Positions 24,858 through 36,426 of a stretch of 64,000 nt of DNA are shown here, piece by piece. The notes under the pieces were generated by a model that saw only the letters and a program-made list of their open reading frames with translations, did no database searches and was not told the origin of the DNA. A program made the translations under genes and the position numbers. The DNA is from Dioscorea cayenensis subsp. rotundata (taxonomy: Eukaryota; Streptophyta; Magnoliopsida; Dioscoreales; Dioscoreaceae), in the NCBI RefSeq assembly GCF_009730915.1, contig NC_052483.1, positions 1,674,001 to 1,738,000 of the forward strand, written 5' to 3'. The stretch's first letter is position 1; the number at the start of each line of letters is the position of its first letter.

Positions 24858-26621
24858 ATGGTTTTTCTACAGACTTTGTTTCTACTCATCCTTTCTCTGG
24901 ATTTTCATGGAGTTGCAGCTTCTTGCTCTAATGGAAAATGCAAAGTTTGCATCTTTTTAATGTATCAGTCTTTTCATGCTTCAATTTCATAGTTTTGAAC
25001 TCATTCTCTTTTCTCTGGTTCAGCTTCTTGATGAGTGTTCAACAAACAAAGATTGTGCTGCTGGTTTGTACTGCTTCTCCTGCTCATTTGGTTTCTCAGG
25101 CTCTCGCTGCATCCGTTCCTCAGTTTCAAACCCATTCAAGCTTCTGGTACTCTTCTTCTTCTTTACTGTCAGTGTTATTGATAAAAAGGTTGAAACTTTA
25201 ATGGCTACATCATCACTTGGTCCACCATTTGTGAATCTATATTAATATTCTTCAGATTGATTTTTATATTAGTACTAATTTGTGGAAGACTTTGCTGCGT
25301 TGTTTTATCAGAATAACTCATTGCCATTCAACAGCTATGCTTATCTCACAACACACAACTCTTATGCCATTGATAATGAGCCATCTCATACCCCGTTTCC
25401 GCGTATTACCTTCTCAAACCAAGAGGATTCTGTTACTGAGCAGCTGAATGTAAAACAAAAAGAAAATCTCTAACTGTTGTGTTTTAATGTTTGCTGATTT
25501 TGCTTTTCTAGTGTTTGATTTAACTTGGTTTATTTTCCAATGTTTAGAATGGGTGCTAGAGCCTTGATGTTGGATGCTTATGACTTTGATGGGGATGTAT
25601 GGTTCTGCCATTCATTTGGAGGGATATGCTTTGAGATTACTGCATTTGTGAGTGTAAATTGTTGATCTTCTTCCGATTTAATAATGGCTAACAAGAGTCT
25701 GATAGCATTTTAAAAAATGCAGAGTGCGGCAATAGATACTATGAGGGAGATTGAAACCTTCTTGTCAATGAATCCAACTGAAATAGTCACATTGATACTA
25801 GAAGATTATGTTCAAGCTCCAAATGGATTGACTAAAGTTTTTAATGAATCTGGGTTGTTGAATTACTGGTTTCCGGTTTCAGAAATGCCTAGAAATGGTG
25901 AGGACTGGCCTCTGATTAGTGATATGGTTGCTAAGAATCACCGTCTAATTGTCTTCACTTCTATGGCTTCGAAACAAGAGACAGAAGGCATTGCTTATCA
26001 GTGGAATTACATGGTTGAAAACCAATGTAAGAGAATAAAATTTCTTTAAAATTGTGTTGTTTTGATGGGTAAACATACTGTGACCAATTTGCAGATGGCA
26101 ATGGTGGAATGTACTCTGGATTGTGCTCTAACCGTGTCGAATCTGCGCCTTTAAATGATAAGAACAAGTCTCTTGTTTTTATTAATTACTTTCCGACATT
26201 ACCCAATAACTATGAGGCATGCGAGCAGAACTCGGCAGAGCTCATGAACATGCTCCAAACATGTTACCACAAAGCCGGAAACCGGTGGGCGAATTTCCTG
26301 GCTGTTGATTTCTATAAGGTACTCTACTTGCTTTAATGTTTTCTATACAATTGAATTTGTAACAATCTAGAAATTATGCAGAGAAGTAATGGGGGAGGAG
26401 CATTTCAAGCAACAGATATGGTTAATGGCAAACACTTGTGTGGTTGTGATGACATTCATACATGTCTGGTAATGAGAATTTATACTGTATTATGAACTCT
26501 TTGAAGTCAATCAATATCTGATTTTCTTTTTCTATATTTGTTTTTTCAGCCTAACTCTACATCTAGAGCTTGCACAGCTATGAGATCAAATGGAAGGAAG
26601 TTCTTCATATATGAGAAGTAA
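24858..26621 (+). CDS. PI-PLC X-domain protein, secreted; one frame break
   Basis: Member of the plant PLC-like phosphodiesterase (PI-PLC X-domain) family; the physiological substrate is unknown. Exons: to 24944, 25024-25146, 25312-25449, 25548-25647, 25723-26026, 26095-26318, 26382-26468, 26550-26621. A signal peptide (TLFLLILSLDFHGVAA) precedes a Cys-rich module (LLDECSTNKDCAAGLYCFSC), typical of this subfamily. Catalytic His candidates are in YLTTHNSYA (exon 3) and VWFCHSFGG (exon 4). Later conserved parts are PTEIVTLILEDYV, RLIVFTSMAS and RWANFLAVDFYKRS. The start could be 24858 or the in-frame ATG at 24810; the signal peptide suits either. Oddity: with canonical splicing, exon 4 reads AAT GGG TGC TAG. 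One G too many in the GGG at 25551-25553 stops the frame, while every later exon is intact. This is either a very recent pseudogene or a base-call error. Confidence 0.8.
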
Positions 26622-27100
26622 TCAGTTAGGAGATCATTCATACAATTTGCAGAAATCTTAGTGCTAATCAGTCCATTTCTGACAGAAAGAACTGTTTATA
26701 ATTAACAGAATTCTTGATCCAAATTTGGATTTTTTTTTTATTTTTTTTTATTCATATCTAATTTAGAGTGGTAATCAGGTAAGCAATTTGACAAAACGAT
26801 CAAACACTTGATTTAGTTCAAATTTTGGCTCTGTTTCAGTTGACAGTGCTTGGGTACTTGCACAATGTCCAGGTGGGTGACCATGTTCCAACTCACATGC
26901 TTCCAAGTTTCATTATTGAGAGGCTTTTTCTATCCTTGCTTATCTACTTTTGTGCTGCATGCACTCATTTAATATTATATATAAGTAGTATATCTTTCTT
27001 ATCATGCATTGCATGCAAAAGATTCTGCAAATATTCACTCATGCATGAACACAATATATATGTGAATTGTCTCCCGCTGAATTGTTGGGAAGTTCAGAAG
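26622..27100. other. Gap between the PLC-like gene and the P450 pseudogene
   Basis: Presumably holds the 3' UTR of the PLC-like gene and the old promoter of the P450 pseudogene. An open frame runs through here into the pseudogene but shows no recognisable domain before about 27110. Confidence 0.4.
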
Positions 27101-27109
27101 GATGATAAT

Positions 27110-28791
27110 GGTGTGGCAGTGGTGGTGATTGTTCTTGGTCTAGGACTTGGTTGTTGGCTTCTTTGCAGTGCCTTGTTGAGATTGAAGGGACTCCCTCCAG
27201 GCACTATGGGATTGCCTTTGTTTGGTGAGACCTCTGAGTTCTTGAGAGGTGGTCCTAGTTTTCATGAAAAACCAGAGAGCCAGGTGGGATTCATGTTGCC
27301 AAAAACCATGCATTCATGTATGTACACTTCTACACTTTATTGTTATCAGCTTTTTGGATATGTCAACAGACATGGGAGTTTGTTTAAGACACACATATTA
27401 GGATGTCCTACAGTTGTGTCCATGGATGCAGAGCTCAACCAGTTACTCATGAATGAAGGGAAAGGACTTGTTCCAGGGACCCTCAATCCATGAACACAAC
27501 GTTTCTGCTGTTCATGGTTCACTTTCACAAGACCATGAGGACTGCCTTTCTTGGCCTAATCAACAATTCAGTGATTTGATACCAATTGTTGCTAAAGATC
27601 GATGAATCCATGAGAGCACGTCTTATTAATTGGAATGATAAAGTCATTGATATTCAAGAGAAAATCCAAAGAGGTTGTCTCAAGCTTCTTTGAAATGCAT
27701 TCTAGTTCTTTGAAGTTTAATTATTACAACTTCCTTTTTCCATTTTCATTTCAGATGTGGCTGATTTCAATCCTGATACTCATTGCTCCTAGTGAGACAA
27801 TGAAGATGACACAAAGCCAAAGTCAAACAGATGAACAGATCATCAATCTGCTTATCACTCTCATCTACTCGGGCTTCGAAACAGTTTCTACAAACCTCTA
27901 TGATGGCCGTAAAATTATCAAGCAATCATCCAAAAGTACTAGAAGAGCTTAAGGTACTACACTACTGCTAATCACTCACTCATCTCATCTTATGTTTAAT
28001 CTATATTTTGCTTGTTTACTCTTCTCTAATGAAAGAAATTCTCCAAGTTTTAGAATGAGCATTTGGAAATCAGAAAAAGAAAGTTGGCTGAAGATGCCAT
28101 TTGATTGGAATGACTACAAATCTTCACTTGAGTGGTATGTTAATGTATTGAGAGAATATTAATTCTGTTAATCTATATCTGTAAATCACTTAATTTATTC
28201 TGATTGTAGGTAATCTTTGAAATTTCCAAGAATTGCTATATATATATATATCTGAATGTTTGTAAAAAATCATTGTTAAGTTTGATCTGAAATGCTTAAA
28301 TTGTTTATATTAACCAGGTTTCACAATTCCGAAGGGTGGAAAATCTACAAATACACAAGAGAAACAAACTATTTTATCCTGAACCTCTGAGTTTCAATCC
28401 ATGGAGATGGCTGGTGAGTATCATGTTATAAAAACATGAAACAAACACTAACTTTTCAGTAATCAAGATGTGATTTATCACAAATGCAGGATGGAAATCT
28501 TGAGTTTAATCAATACTTCGGTTTTGGTGACTGTGCTCTGTTATATGTCCAGGAAAGGAAATTGGAATTGCAACCATTACTGCTTTTCTGCATTATTTTT
28601 GTTACTAGATTCAGGTATTATTCCTTAAAAAAATTCATCAAAAATTAATATTATCGCTCTGAATTTGATTGAATGAATGTTCATGTTGTAGATGGGAAGA
28701 AGTTGGAGTGAATGAGATACTGAAATTTCCAATAGTTGAAGCTCCAAATGGAGTGCATATCAAAGTTTGGAGTTACTTCAAATTAGCATGA
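27110..28791 (+). pseudogene. CYP85A-like (brassinosteroid-6-oxidase) pseudogene
   Basis: The intact parent enzyme oxidises C-6 of brassinosteroid precursors (castasterone synthesis). Fragments in gene order: a membrane anchor (VVVIVLGLGLGCWLLCSALL) with LKGLPPGTMGLPLFGET, then HGSLFKTHILGCPTVVSMDAELN and NEGKGLVPG (27180-27480). Then KIDESMRARLINWNDKVIDI near 27600-27655, DEQIINLLITLIYSGFETVS (27825-27890), RKRKLAED near 28070, GFTIPKGWKIYKYTRE (28318-28365), a heme-loop piece CPGKE near 28545, and RWEEVGVNEILKFPIVEAPN (28690-28750). Frameshifts and stops separate these pieces: after NEGKGLVPG, in TTSMMAV-like sequence at 27897, and around the heme loop. Intron-sized spacers remain at plausible positions, so it decayed from a genomic duplicate and is not a processed copy. 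It cannot encode a working enzyme. Confidence 0.85.
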
Positions 28792-29172
28792 ATCCAGAGA
28801 AATCATAGATTTGATTTATGGCCAAGAACCACCTTGATGTTTAATCTTTTTTTCATTCTTGGAATAAATTAAAATTTAAAGTATTTGATATTTTATCTTC
28901 TTGGAGAGTTTATACGGGAATCCTGATGTGAATGAAATTAAAAAAAGATCGCCAAAAAGATTCATAACCCAGTAGCATTGACTCTATTGGGACATGCTGT
29001 GGAGTATTTAAAAGGTTTCGAGGTCCAATTCCGCAGGACACAGTATTGATAATGAGTCCCTAATTATGGGTTCAGGCTTACAACCCGAACCCACATTACC
29101 ATGTGAGAGCGGATAGATTGGATGCTCAAGTCTTGGCCCGTGCATATGCCCCTAGCAACACTTGCCGTATTT

Positions 29173-29211
<39 letters not shown>

Positions 29212-29935
29212 GAAGGACAATCATAAGTTTGTGATAGATAGTATTAAAAATTGTCAAGAAACTAGTTAGACTTTTTTTGTTTTCATCATGAGTGTTTATA
29301 GACTTTTTTTTTAAAATAAGTTAAATTATAATTTTTATTTTAATGAATGTAAAACTAAGTAAAATCAGTGGACCTCGCACATGTTTTCCATGAATATAAA
29401 TAATTGATTTCTAAACAAGATACAAACATGAAAAAAATAGAATAAAATAAAGAAACTAATAACTAATAAGTACTAATCCAACCTCAAACATTCATTGCAA
29501 TAATTAAAGAAGTCATGCACCACAACAAAAAGAAAGAAAAAAAAACAGGTGGAACTAAACCTAATTTGTCAAAGTTCCAGCCTAATTTGCATGTCCTCAT
29601 CAACAAAACAAAACCCTTACTTCGTATCCACCAATCCATCATTTATGCATATTTATTTTTTTAAAAATAAATAAAATAAATAACCCACTAAATTATATTT
29701 TAATAAAAACAATTGCAAAATTAACAAAATACATAATATATAATAAAATTTATCAATGTAACAATCATTAATGACTAAATGAACAAATATAAAATAGCAG
29801 ACTTTTAATCTAATGTCATTTTTTTTCTACAGATGACCGAAACATAATCGGTGTTGTTTCATAGAAATAAAAGAAAGTATTAATAGGATCAAGTCTTCAA
29901 ATAAATATTTATTATCATCATCATCGGGTCATGAT
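28792..29935. other. Intergenic region with a (TAA)n microsatellite
   Basis: A GC-richer patch at 28945-29165 of unknown origin is followed by a (TAA)n tract at 29176-29211 and AT-rich sequence. No ORF or RNA gene is supported. Confidence 0.5.
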
Positions 29936-30486
29936 TAGACCTGTTCAAGAGCTCGGGCTATCCGTCCAAATCCGAAGGCTCGATTGAAAAATGAGAGAGT
30001 TTGGACAAATATATAAGGCCCGATGTCCGGCCTTGGATAAAAAAAGAAGCCAATTTTAAAAATGGGCCGGATTTGATTTTCATTGGTAAAAACCCTACTC
30101 GGCCCGACTCGATCTGAATTATAAAATATATTTGTTAATTAAGTTTTGTATAAACTTATATAATATATATTTATTGTTGATTGTCATTGATTATAATGGT
30201 TTGAATTTTATTGTTGTAATTGTATAAATATTTGCATTTGGTATTTTAATTTTTAAGTGTTTTGTTGAATAATATTTGGTGATATTGACATATTAATATT
30301 ATTGTTAAGCTTTTTTTATAACTTATATATTATTTGATGAAAACCTTATTTGGGCGGGCTTGGGTGGGCCTTAGGTAGAGGTCATTAAATCTGAGATGCA
30401 GTGTTTCAAAACCCGATGTTGTTAAAAGCTTTCAGATTTTAGAATTACTGATCAAAATCCAGGCCCAAATGTACGACATGAGTCTA
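29936..30486. mobile_element. hAT-type MITE, 551 bp
   Basis: It starts tagacctgttcaag and ends gacatgagtcta, giving TAGAC/T-type inverted ends. It is flanked by 8-bp direct repeats gtcatgat (29928-29935) and atcatgat (30487-30494) that match at 7 of 8 bases. The termini carry GGC/GCC-rich words (cggcccgactcg, gggcgggcttgggtgggcc), as in the widespread plant hAT MITEs whose ends read TAGGCCTGTTCA. The AT-rich core has no coding capacity. Confidence 0.72.
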
Positions 30487-30494
30487 ATCATGAT

Positions 30495-31980
30495 CAACAT
30501 CATCATTTGTTTGTTATAATATTAATTTTATTGATCAATATATAAAAATTATAAAAAAATTAAATATGTTTCAAATTTATTGATTAAAACATTAATAGAA
30601 ATTAAAGAAAAGGAGAGAGAGAAAAGTTTGAAAGTTGAAAAGTTTGGCAGACGTAAACTTGAGGGAGTCCAACTGGCAGTTTGCATGTTCTTGAGAAGAT
30701 GATGCTTTTCATGGGCCCATTTGCACTTCACGTCCAGCTTGAAGATTCCACCACCTTTTCCAATACACCATACCACTACATTTCAACAACACCTTGACTT
30801 TTATATATATATATATATTCGACCATAAAATAATATTATTTATATTCTACAAAATTAGATCAAATTCATTAAATACATTTACTTATGGTTTGAATGTTTA
30901 TAACTAAAAGAGAATGATTTTTTGTTTTACTGGCACAAAAATTTTTTTTGCAAAAAATTAGTATTTTTATTAAAGAGATAAGTTTAAGTTTTAATTCATT
31001 GAGAATAAAACATTAACTTCATTAATGTGTATGTTTTTGTCGTGATTTATCAAATTTTAAAAAAATAATAATAAAAAACAAATTTAAATAATTTAATATA
31101 TAATTTATGAATTATTTATGTGTTGAAAAAAAATTAAACCATAAGAAGTTATTGTAGTTATTTTACCTTTTAATGCAACCCATACCAAAATGAGGGAAAA
31201 CAGTGAATTTTACAAAAAATGCATTAATATTTTTAAAAATATATAAGAATTTTAATAAATTAAAATATAAAAAAGAATGAATAATAAAGAACAATAGTAG
31301 CATGACTCAATTAAAAAATTAATTTACGAAACAACATCCCTATTCACTGTGATTTGGTTCCCAGATCAGATCTAAACCAAATACTTTTCATATTAAGAAG
31401 CAATTGACCAAAAAAATCATGAACCCTAACCCTAATTTCAGCCCTAAAATTATAATAAACTAATCTAAAGATTAAACCGGCTCGTTTTTGAGTGAACCCA
31501 ACCGAACCGAACCGAACCAACTGTCAAGACATCCCGAACCGAGCCGGCGCGTTCAACGTGGCGACCTCATGCAGCTCACGTGATCTTTCCCAACTCACGC
31601 TTTTAGATCCGCGCTCCAAAGTACGGGTACGTCACCCACCGTCCGATCAATCAACAGTTTCTCTCTGGATCTCGTTGAAGAAACCGTGCGTTGTAATAAT
31701 CCCGGTCTTTAAGGCGATGTTTCGGTCCAAATGGGAAACGCTTCTCGCCGATAAGCTCACCGCCGGTGAGTTTACTCCCATCTTTACCATCCCCTCTTAT
31801 CCATTAAAATAAATAAATAAATAAATAAGATCATTTTAAAAAAAAAGTCCAATTAATTTCCTTTCATACTCCAAAAAAAAATTATTACATATATTTAATA
31901 TATCCAAAATCAAAATTAAAAAGATGGTAAAAAGATTTATCTACAAAAATAGATAAATATAAGCAATAGCTATAGAGAGA
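30495..31980. other. AT-rich region with a GC-richer island upstream of RGP
   Basis: Mostly A/T runs and a (TA)n tract near 30802. At 31480-31790 there is a GC-richer, open stretch containing a repeated accgaaccgaacc word and a sequence ending in 'gccggtgagtttac', which looks like an exon-donor junction (short frame FKAMFRSKWETLLADKLTAGE). It may be a small first exon or a transcribed fragment, but no continuation was recognised. Confidence 0.4.
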
Positions 31981-32324
31981 AAATTAATAGTGGATTGGAC
32001 ATTTTTAAAAAAATTATATATGTAATTAATTAAATTTTCGGAAATAAAAAGAAAAAGGAATGTTTCGACATGGGGAACGCGATTCTCAAAAGTGGAGGGA
32101 ACAGAGCTACAAGGGTCACACAAACGTCGGTGATTCTGAGGTTTGAAAATTAATAGAGAATTCAGAATTGGACATTTTTAAAAAGTATATATATAATTAA
32201 TTAAATTTTCGGAATTTTTTTTTTTAAAAAAAGAAGCAATATTTTTACATGGGAAACGCGATTTTCAAGAGTGGGGGAAACGGGCTTACAAGGGCCACAC
32301 AAACATCGGTGACTCTGAGGTTTG
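31981..32324. repeat. Tandem duplication (~170 bp x2) in the RGP promoter
   Basis: Unit 1 (about 31981-32148) and unit 2 (about 32149-32324) share 'ggacatttttaaaaa', 'taattaattaaattttcgg', 'gaacgcgatt/gaaacgcgatt' and 'acacaaac.tcggtga.tctgaggtttgaa'. They differ by scattered substitutions and small indels. Unit 2 ends about 40 bp before the G-boxes at 32363, so the duplication directly extends the proximal promoter. Confidence 0.8.
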
Positions 32325-32362
32325 AACGGGTCGGTCGACTCGTTCTAACACGGTGGACCCTG

Positions 32363-32398
32363 CACGTGATGACACGTGCCGAGCCTTTGCTATATATA
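32363..32398 (+). promoter_or_regulatory. Two G-boxes and a TATA box of the RGP gene
   Basis: CACGTG occurs at 32363-32368 and 32373-32378, 10 bp apart, followed by tatatata at 32391-32398. A CT-rich leader with (ttc)n leads to the ATG at 32522. The spacing is that of a standard plant core promoter with bZIP/bHLH sites. Confidence 0.7.
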
Positions 32399-32521
32399 CC
32401 CTTCCATTTCTTATTTCCACTCCATAGATAGATCTCTGAAAACTCTCACCTTTTCTTCTCTATAGCTCCATCTCTTCTTCTTCTTCTTCTTCGCTCTTAG
32501 ATCTCGCGGAGCTTGTCGGCA

Positions 32522-33108
32522 ATGGCGTCGTCGGTTCCTAGCACGCCGCTTCTGAAGGATGAGCTCGATATCGTTATCCCCACAATCAGGAACCTTGACT
32601 TCCTTGAGATGTGGAGGCCTTACTTTCAGCCCTACCACTTGATCATCGTCCAGGATGGAGATCCTTCCAGGACTATCAAGGTTCCTGATGGTTTTGATTA
32701 CGAGCTCTACAATCGCAACGATATCAACCGCATCCTTGGCCCTAAGGCCTCCTGCATCTCCTTTAAGGACTCTGCTTGCCGGTGCTTCGGGTACATGGTG
32801 TCTAAGAAGAAGTATATCTTTACCATTGACGATGACTGCTTCGTAAGTCTCTGATCTATGCTTTTTTTCATTTGTGAATTTTTTATTTTTTTTCTTGGTT
32901 TTGGGGGAATTTTGGTGGAAAGATCGGGAGAAAGGTGAAATTTTGGGGAATTTTCGTTCTGCTGGTTTGGAAAAGAAAGATCGTCTTTTGTGGGAGATTT
33001 TTATTTTTTATTTTGTTGGTTTTGCATTGTTTTGGCTGTTAAATTTTTCCTCTTTTTTGTTTGAATTGTTTTCGTGTTCTTAGGAGAGCGATCCAGTGAA
33101 AGAAAGTT

Positions 33109-33171
<63 letters not shown>

Positions 33172-35114
33172 TTCTATATAAAATTGCTGAATTGTGTAAC
33201 CTTTTTTGGTTGAGATTTTCTCTATCAGATCTACTTAGTTGACCGAACTCCAGCCATTTCTCTTTTGTTTTTGTCTCTCTCTTATAAATCTCGGATGGTG
33301 GTTCGAGTTGGGCGGATGTGGGCCTTAATCTTCTCTTCTAATCATTATAAAGACTTGTTGATCTAAAATTAATTATCTTTTGTGAATATGGTCACATCTG
33401 AGATCCTCTTGTCTTACTTTGCATTTCTGATTGTGTTGTTAGGCTGCTAAATCACTCACACACATGTTCAGTTACCTTATCATAAAGATTTGTTTTTCTT
33501 TTTGCATGCATGAGTTAAGTCTCAGCTTCAGTTTGTAGTTGGTATGAGGTTTGGTTTCAGTTGTAACTATAGTTGAACTGTTTTGCTTTCCACTTTAGTT
33601 GGAAGAGAGTTGTGCTGCTGATTTCAGTCATCTTGATGTCTAACTGATCTTTTACTGTTTACTCATTTGCATTCACAAAATGTTCATGATTTTTGTGTAC
33701 CAAGCTTTTGCTTCTGTTGTCTAACCATCTGTTATCTAATTGCCTTTCCTAACTGTTATCAAAGAGAATTCAAATGCATATAGAGGTTGAAAGGTAGTAA
33801 CAATCAAGATGGTACCAAGTGTTTGCTTAATTATATTAAGTTTAAATGATTGCAGGTTTGAGTTTGCATCTCTTGGTTTCTAACTTAGGTGGGTGATTGT
33901 TTATGATTACTTGAAAATCCTTGTGGTTGACTATGAGGTGTGTTTGTTTTTGCATTGCTGATGCATGTAGTCTGAATTTCACAAATTTAAATTCTTGAGT
34001 TGAAATTTATAGAGCTCTCATTTTGCAATGTATTGTCACTATGATCAGAATGCAGATGCTTCTGTTGCACAATGAATTTCTTGCTATTCTTAGAGTAATG
34101 TATTTGTATTTCTGTTTAGGATAGTTGGATTAGATTTGTCTCTCTGAGCTTTTTGTGACAATGGCATGGTTTATGGACAGGTCGCCAAGGATCCCTCTGG
34201 CAAAGAGATCAATGCTCTTGCGCAACACATTAAGAATCTGCTTTCCCCCTCCACTCCTTTCTTCTTCAACACTTTGTACGATCCTTACCGAGAGGGCACA
34301 GACTTCGTTCGTGGCTACCCTTTCAGCCTAAGAGAAGGCGTTTCCACTGCAGTCTCCCATGGTCTTTGGCTCAACATCCCTGATTATGATGCTCCCACAC
34401 AGCTCGTCAAGCCTATGGAAAGGAACACCAGGTATAAGATCCTTATTATTTTACACTCTATAAGACAACACAGCTAAAACACCCTGGTCTGTTTTCAGGT
34501 ATGTCGATGCGGTTCTTACCATTCCCAAAGGAACTCTCTTCCCCATGTGTGGGATGAATCTTGCATTCGACCGAGAGCTGATTGGCCCTGCCATGTACTT
34601 TGGCCTTATGGGTGATGGCCAACCAATTGGCCGATACGATGATATGTGGGCTGGATGGTGCACCAAGGTTAATTTTCTTAGTATTTTTTTTTTCTTCATA
34701 TCATCAACAATATGTTATCCAGTTCCATAAATGTTAAAAATGTTTGAACTTTTGACATGTTACCAGGTTATCTGTGATCATTTGGGACTTGGAGTGAAGA
34801 CAGGTTTACCATACATCTGGCACAGCAAGGCAAGCAACCCATTTGTGAACCTGAAGAAGGAATACAATGGCATATTCTGGCAGGAAGAACTCATCCCCTT
34901 CTTCCAATCTGCAACTCTCACTAAGGACTGCACCACTGTTCAGAAATGCTACATTGAGCTCTCAAAACAGGTAAAGGCAAAGCTCGGTAAAATCGACCCT
35001 TACTTCAACAAGCTGTCCGAGGCCATGGTTACATGGATTGAAGCCTGGGATGAACTGAACCCGTCCTCCTCGGCCTCTGCCGAAGTCGCCAATGGCCCGG
35101 CCAAGGCAAAATAA
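32522..35114 (+). CDS. RGP: UDP-arabinopyranose mutase (reversibly glycosylated polypeptide)
   Basis: It interconverts UDP-arabinopyranose and UDP-arabinofuranose at the cytosolic face of the Golgi, supplying arabinofuranose for arabinoxylan, pectin and arabinogalactan proteins. Four exons (32522-32842, 34181-34431, 34499-34667, 34767-35114) encode 362 aa, the normal RGP length. The N-terminus [20 protein letters not shown] is diagnostic. The DDD motif lies in FTIDDDCF at the end of exon 1. The Arg that is reversibly glycosylated in this family falls at residue 158 here (YPFSLREG), the same number as in Arabidopsis RGP1. [20 protein letters not shown] and DDMWAGWC are also present. The protein is soluble and has no signal peptide. 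Intron 1 is 1.3 kb and contains a long (TA)n tract. The ATG at 32522 is the first real ATG; upstream in-frame codons start only with TTG. Class 1 mutases form hetero-complexes with other RGPs. Confidence 0.97.
33109..33168. repeat. (TA)n microsatellite in RGP intron 1
   Basis: About 60 bp of perfect TA dinucleotides within intron 1. It is likely length-variable between alleles and a possible landing site for the TA-targeting MITEs seen elsewhere in the window. No insertion is present here. Confidence 0.95.
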
Positions 35115-36393
35115 GTAGGAAGAGATTTCACTTGCTGCTATTAGTAGTCTTTGATTGTCTTGCATTTGATTACCATACAAATTTGTATTTGTTAGTGATT
35201 TTCGAACTTTGTTCTACTCCTCATTAGATGTTGACTCTGTTCCTTCTTCTCTGAATTACTACTACTCCATGAGCTTCTCTTTTCATGCAGAGAGGCTTGA
35301 GTGATGATTTCTTGGTAATTTTTTCGGTATTTTGAATGAGTTCAACCTTTTATTTATGAGGTGACAATAAATCCATCTTTTGCGTTTGATAATGAGAGTG
35401 TTATGTTCTTGGATTGTTTTTCATTGCTTTAATTGTTTTATCTGTTGAATTACATGCATATATGAATGTATATAATAAAGGAATATTCTTTTGATATTTT
35501 AGAAGGCCGGCTTCTTGTAATGCCATCAAAGAGACTTTGGCCAGCAAGCATGAAAATATTTAATTCAATGTTTTTATTTAACTGTTTTTCTTGTGATGAT
35601 CATCAATGAAAAAAAATAATAAAAAAAAATAATAAGCTTTTGTATGTTTGTTAATGTTTGTTTTATGTATTGATATTTTATTGTTTATTTCCGTTATATA
35701 TATATATATATATTCCTTATAAGCATAACCTTAAGGCCAAGTTGGATATATAGGATTTTGTTAGCTCAATTAGCTGATAAAAAAAATACATCTTGCAAAT
35801 AATAAATCAAAAAATAAAAATTCCAAATGATAAATTTAATCAATAAATGCTTAACAGGTAAATCATTCAGATTAAATAAATCAAAAAATATTCATTTATA
35901 AATGTTTAAAGGCTGAATTAAATAATTTATTTTTCTTGAATTATATCAATAACATATTTTAAATAATGAGAGATATTTCATTAATAAATAAAATATAACA
36001 AATAGAGCATGGAGGAGCATGGAGTCTGTCAAACAACAAAGTAAAATTTAAATTTGTGATTACCTATTAATTATTTAGTTCAAATTTATTATAATTTCAA
36101 ATGTTTAAGTTAGAATAGAAAATAGGTTAACTTTATGTAGAAAAAAAAAACATTATATATCAAATAAAAATAATAGAGTTAAATTATTTCAACTTCTTAT
36201 ATATTTGTCTTTCATTGTTGGTTTCCTCAAATATCTTATTATTTATATAAAAGAATTTAAAAACTTTAGGTTAAAAATTAAGACAAAGAAATGTGATAGT
36301 TACCAGTGTGTAAAATAATGCAATAGTTTCACCACCAAACCTAATTTTCATGACTTCCAACACAAATGGTGTGCAAAATAAATTATAATATAA

Positions 36394-36426
<33 letters not shown>

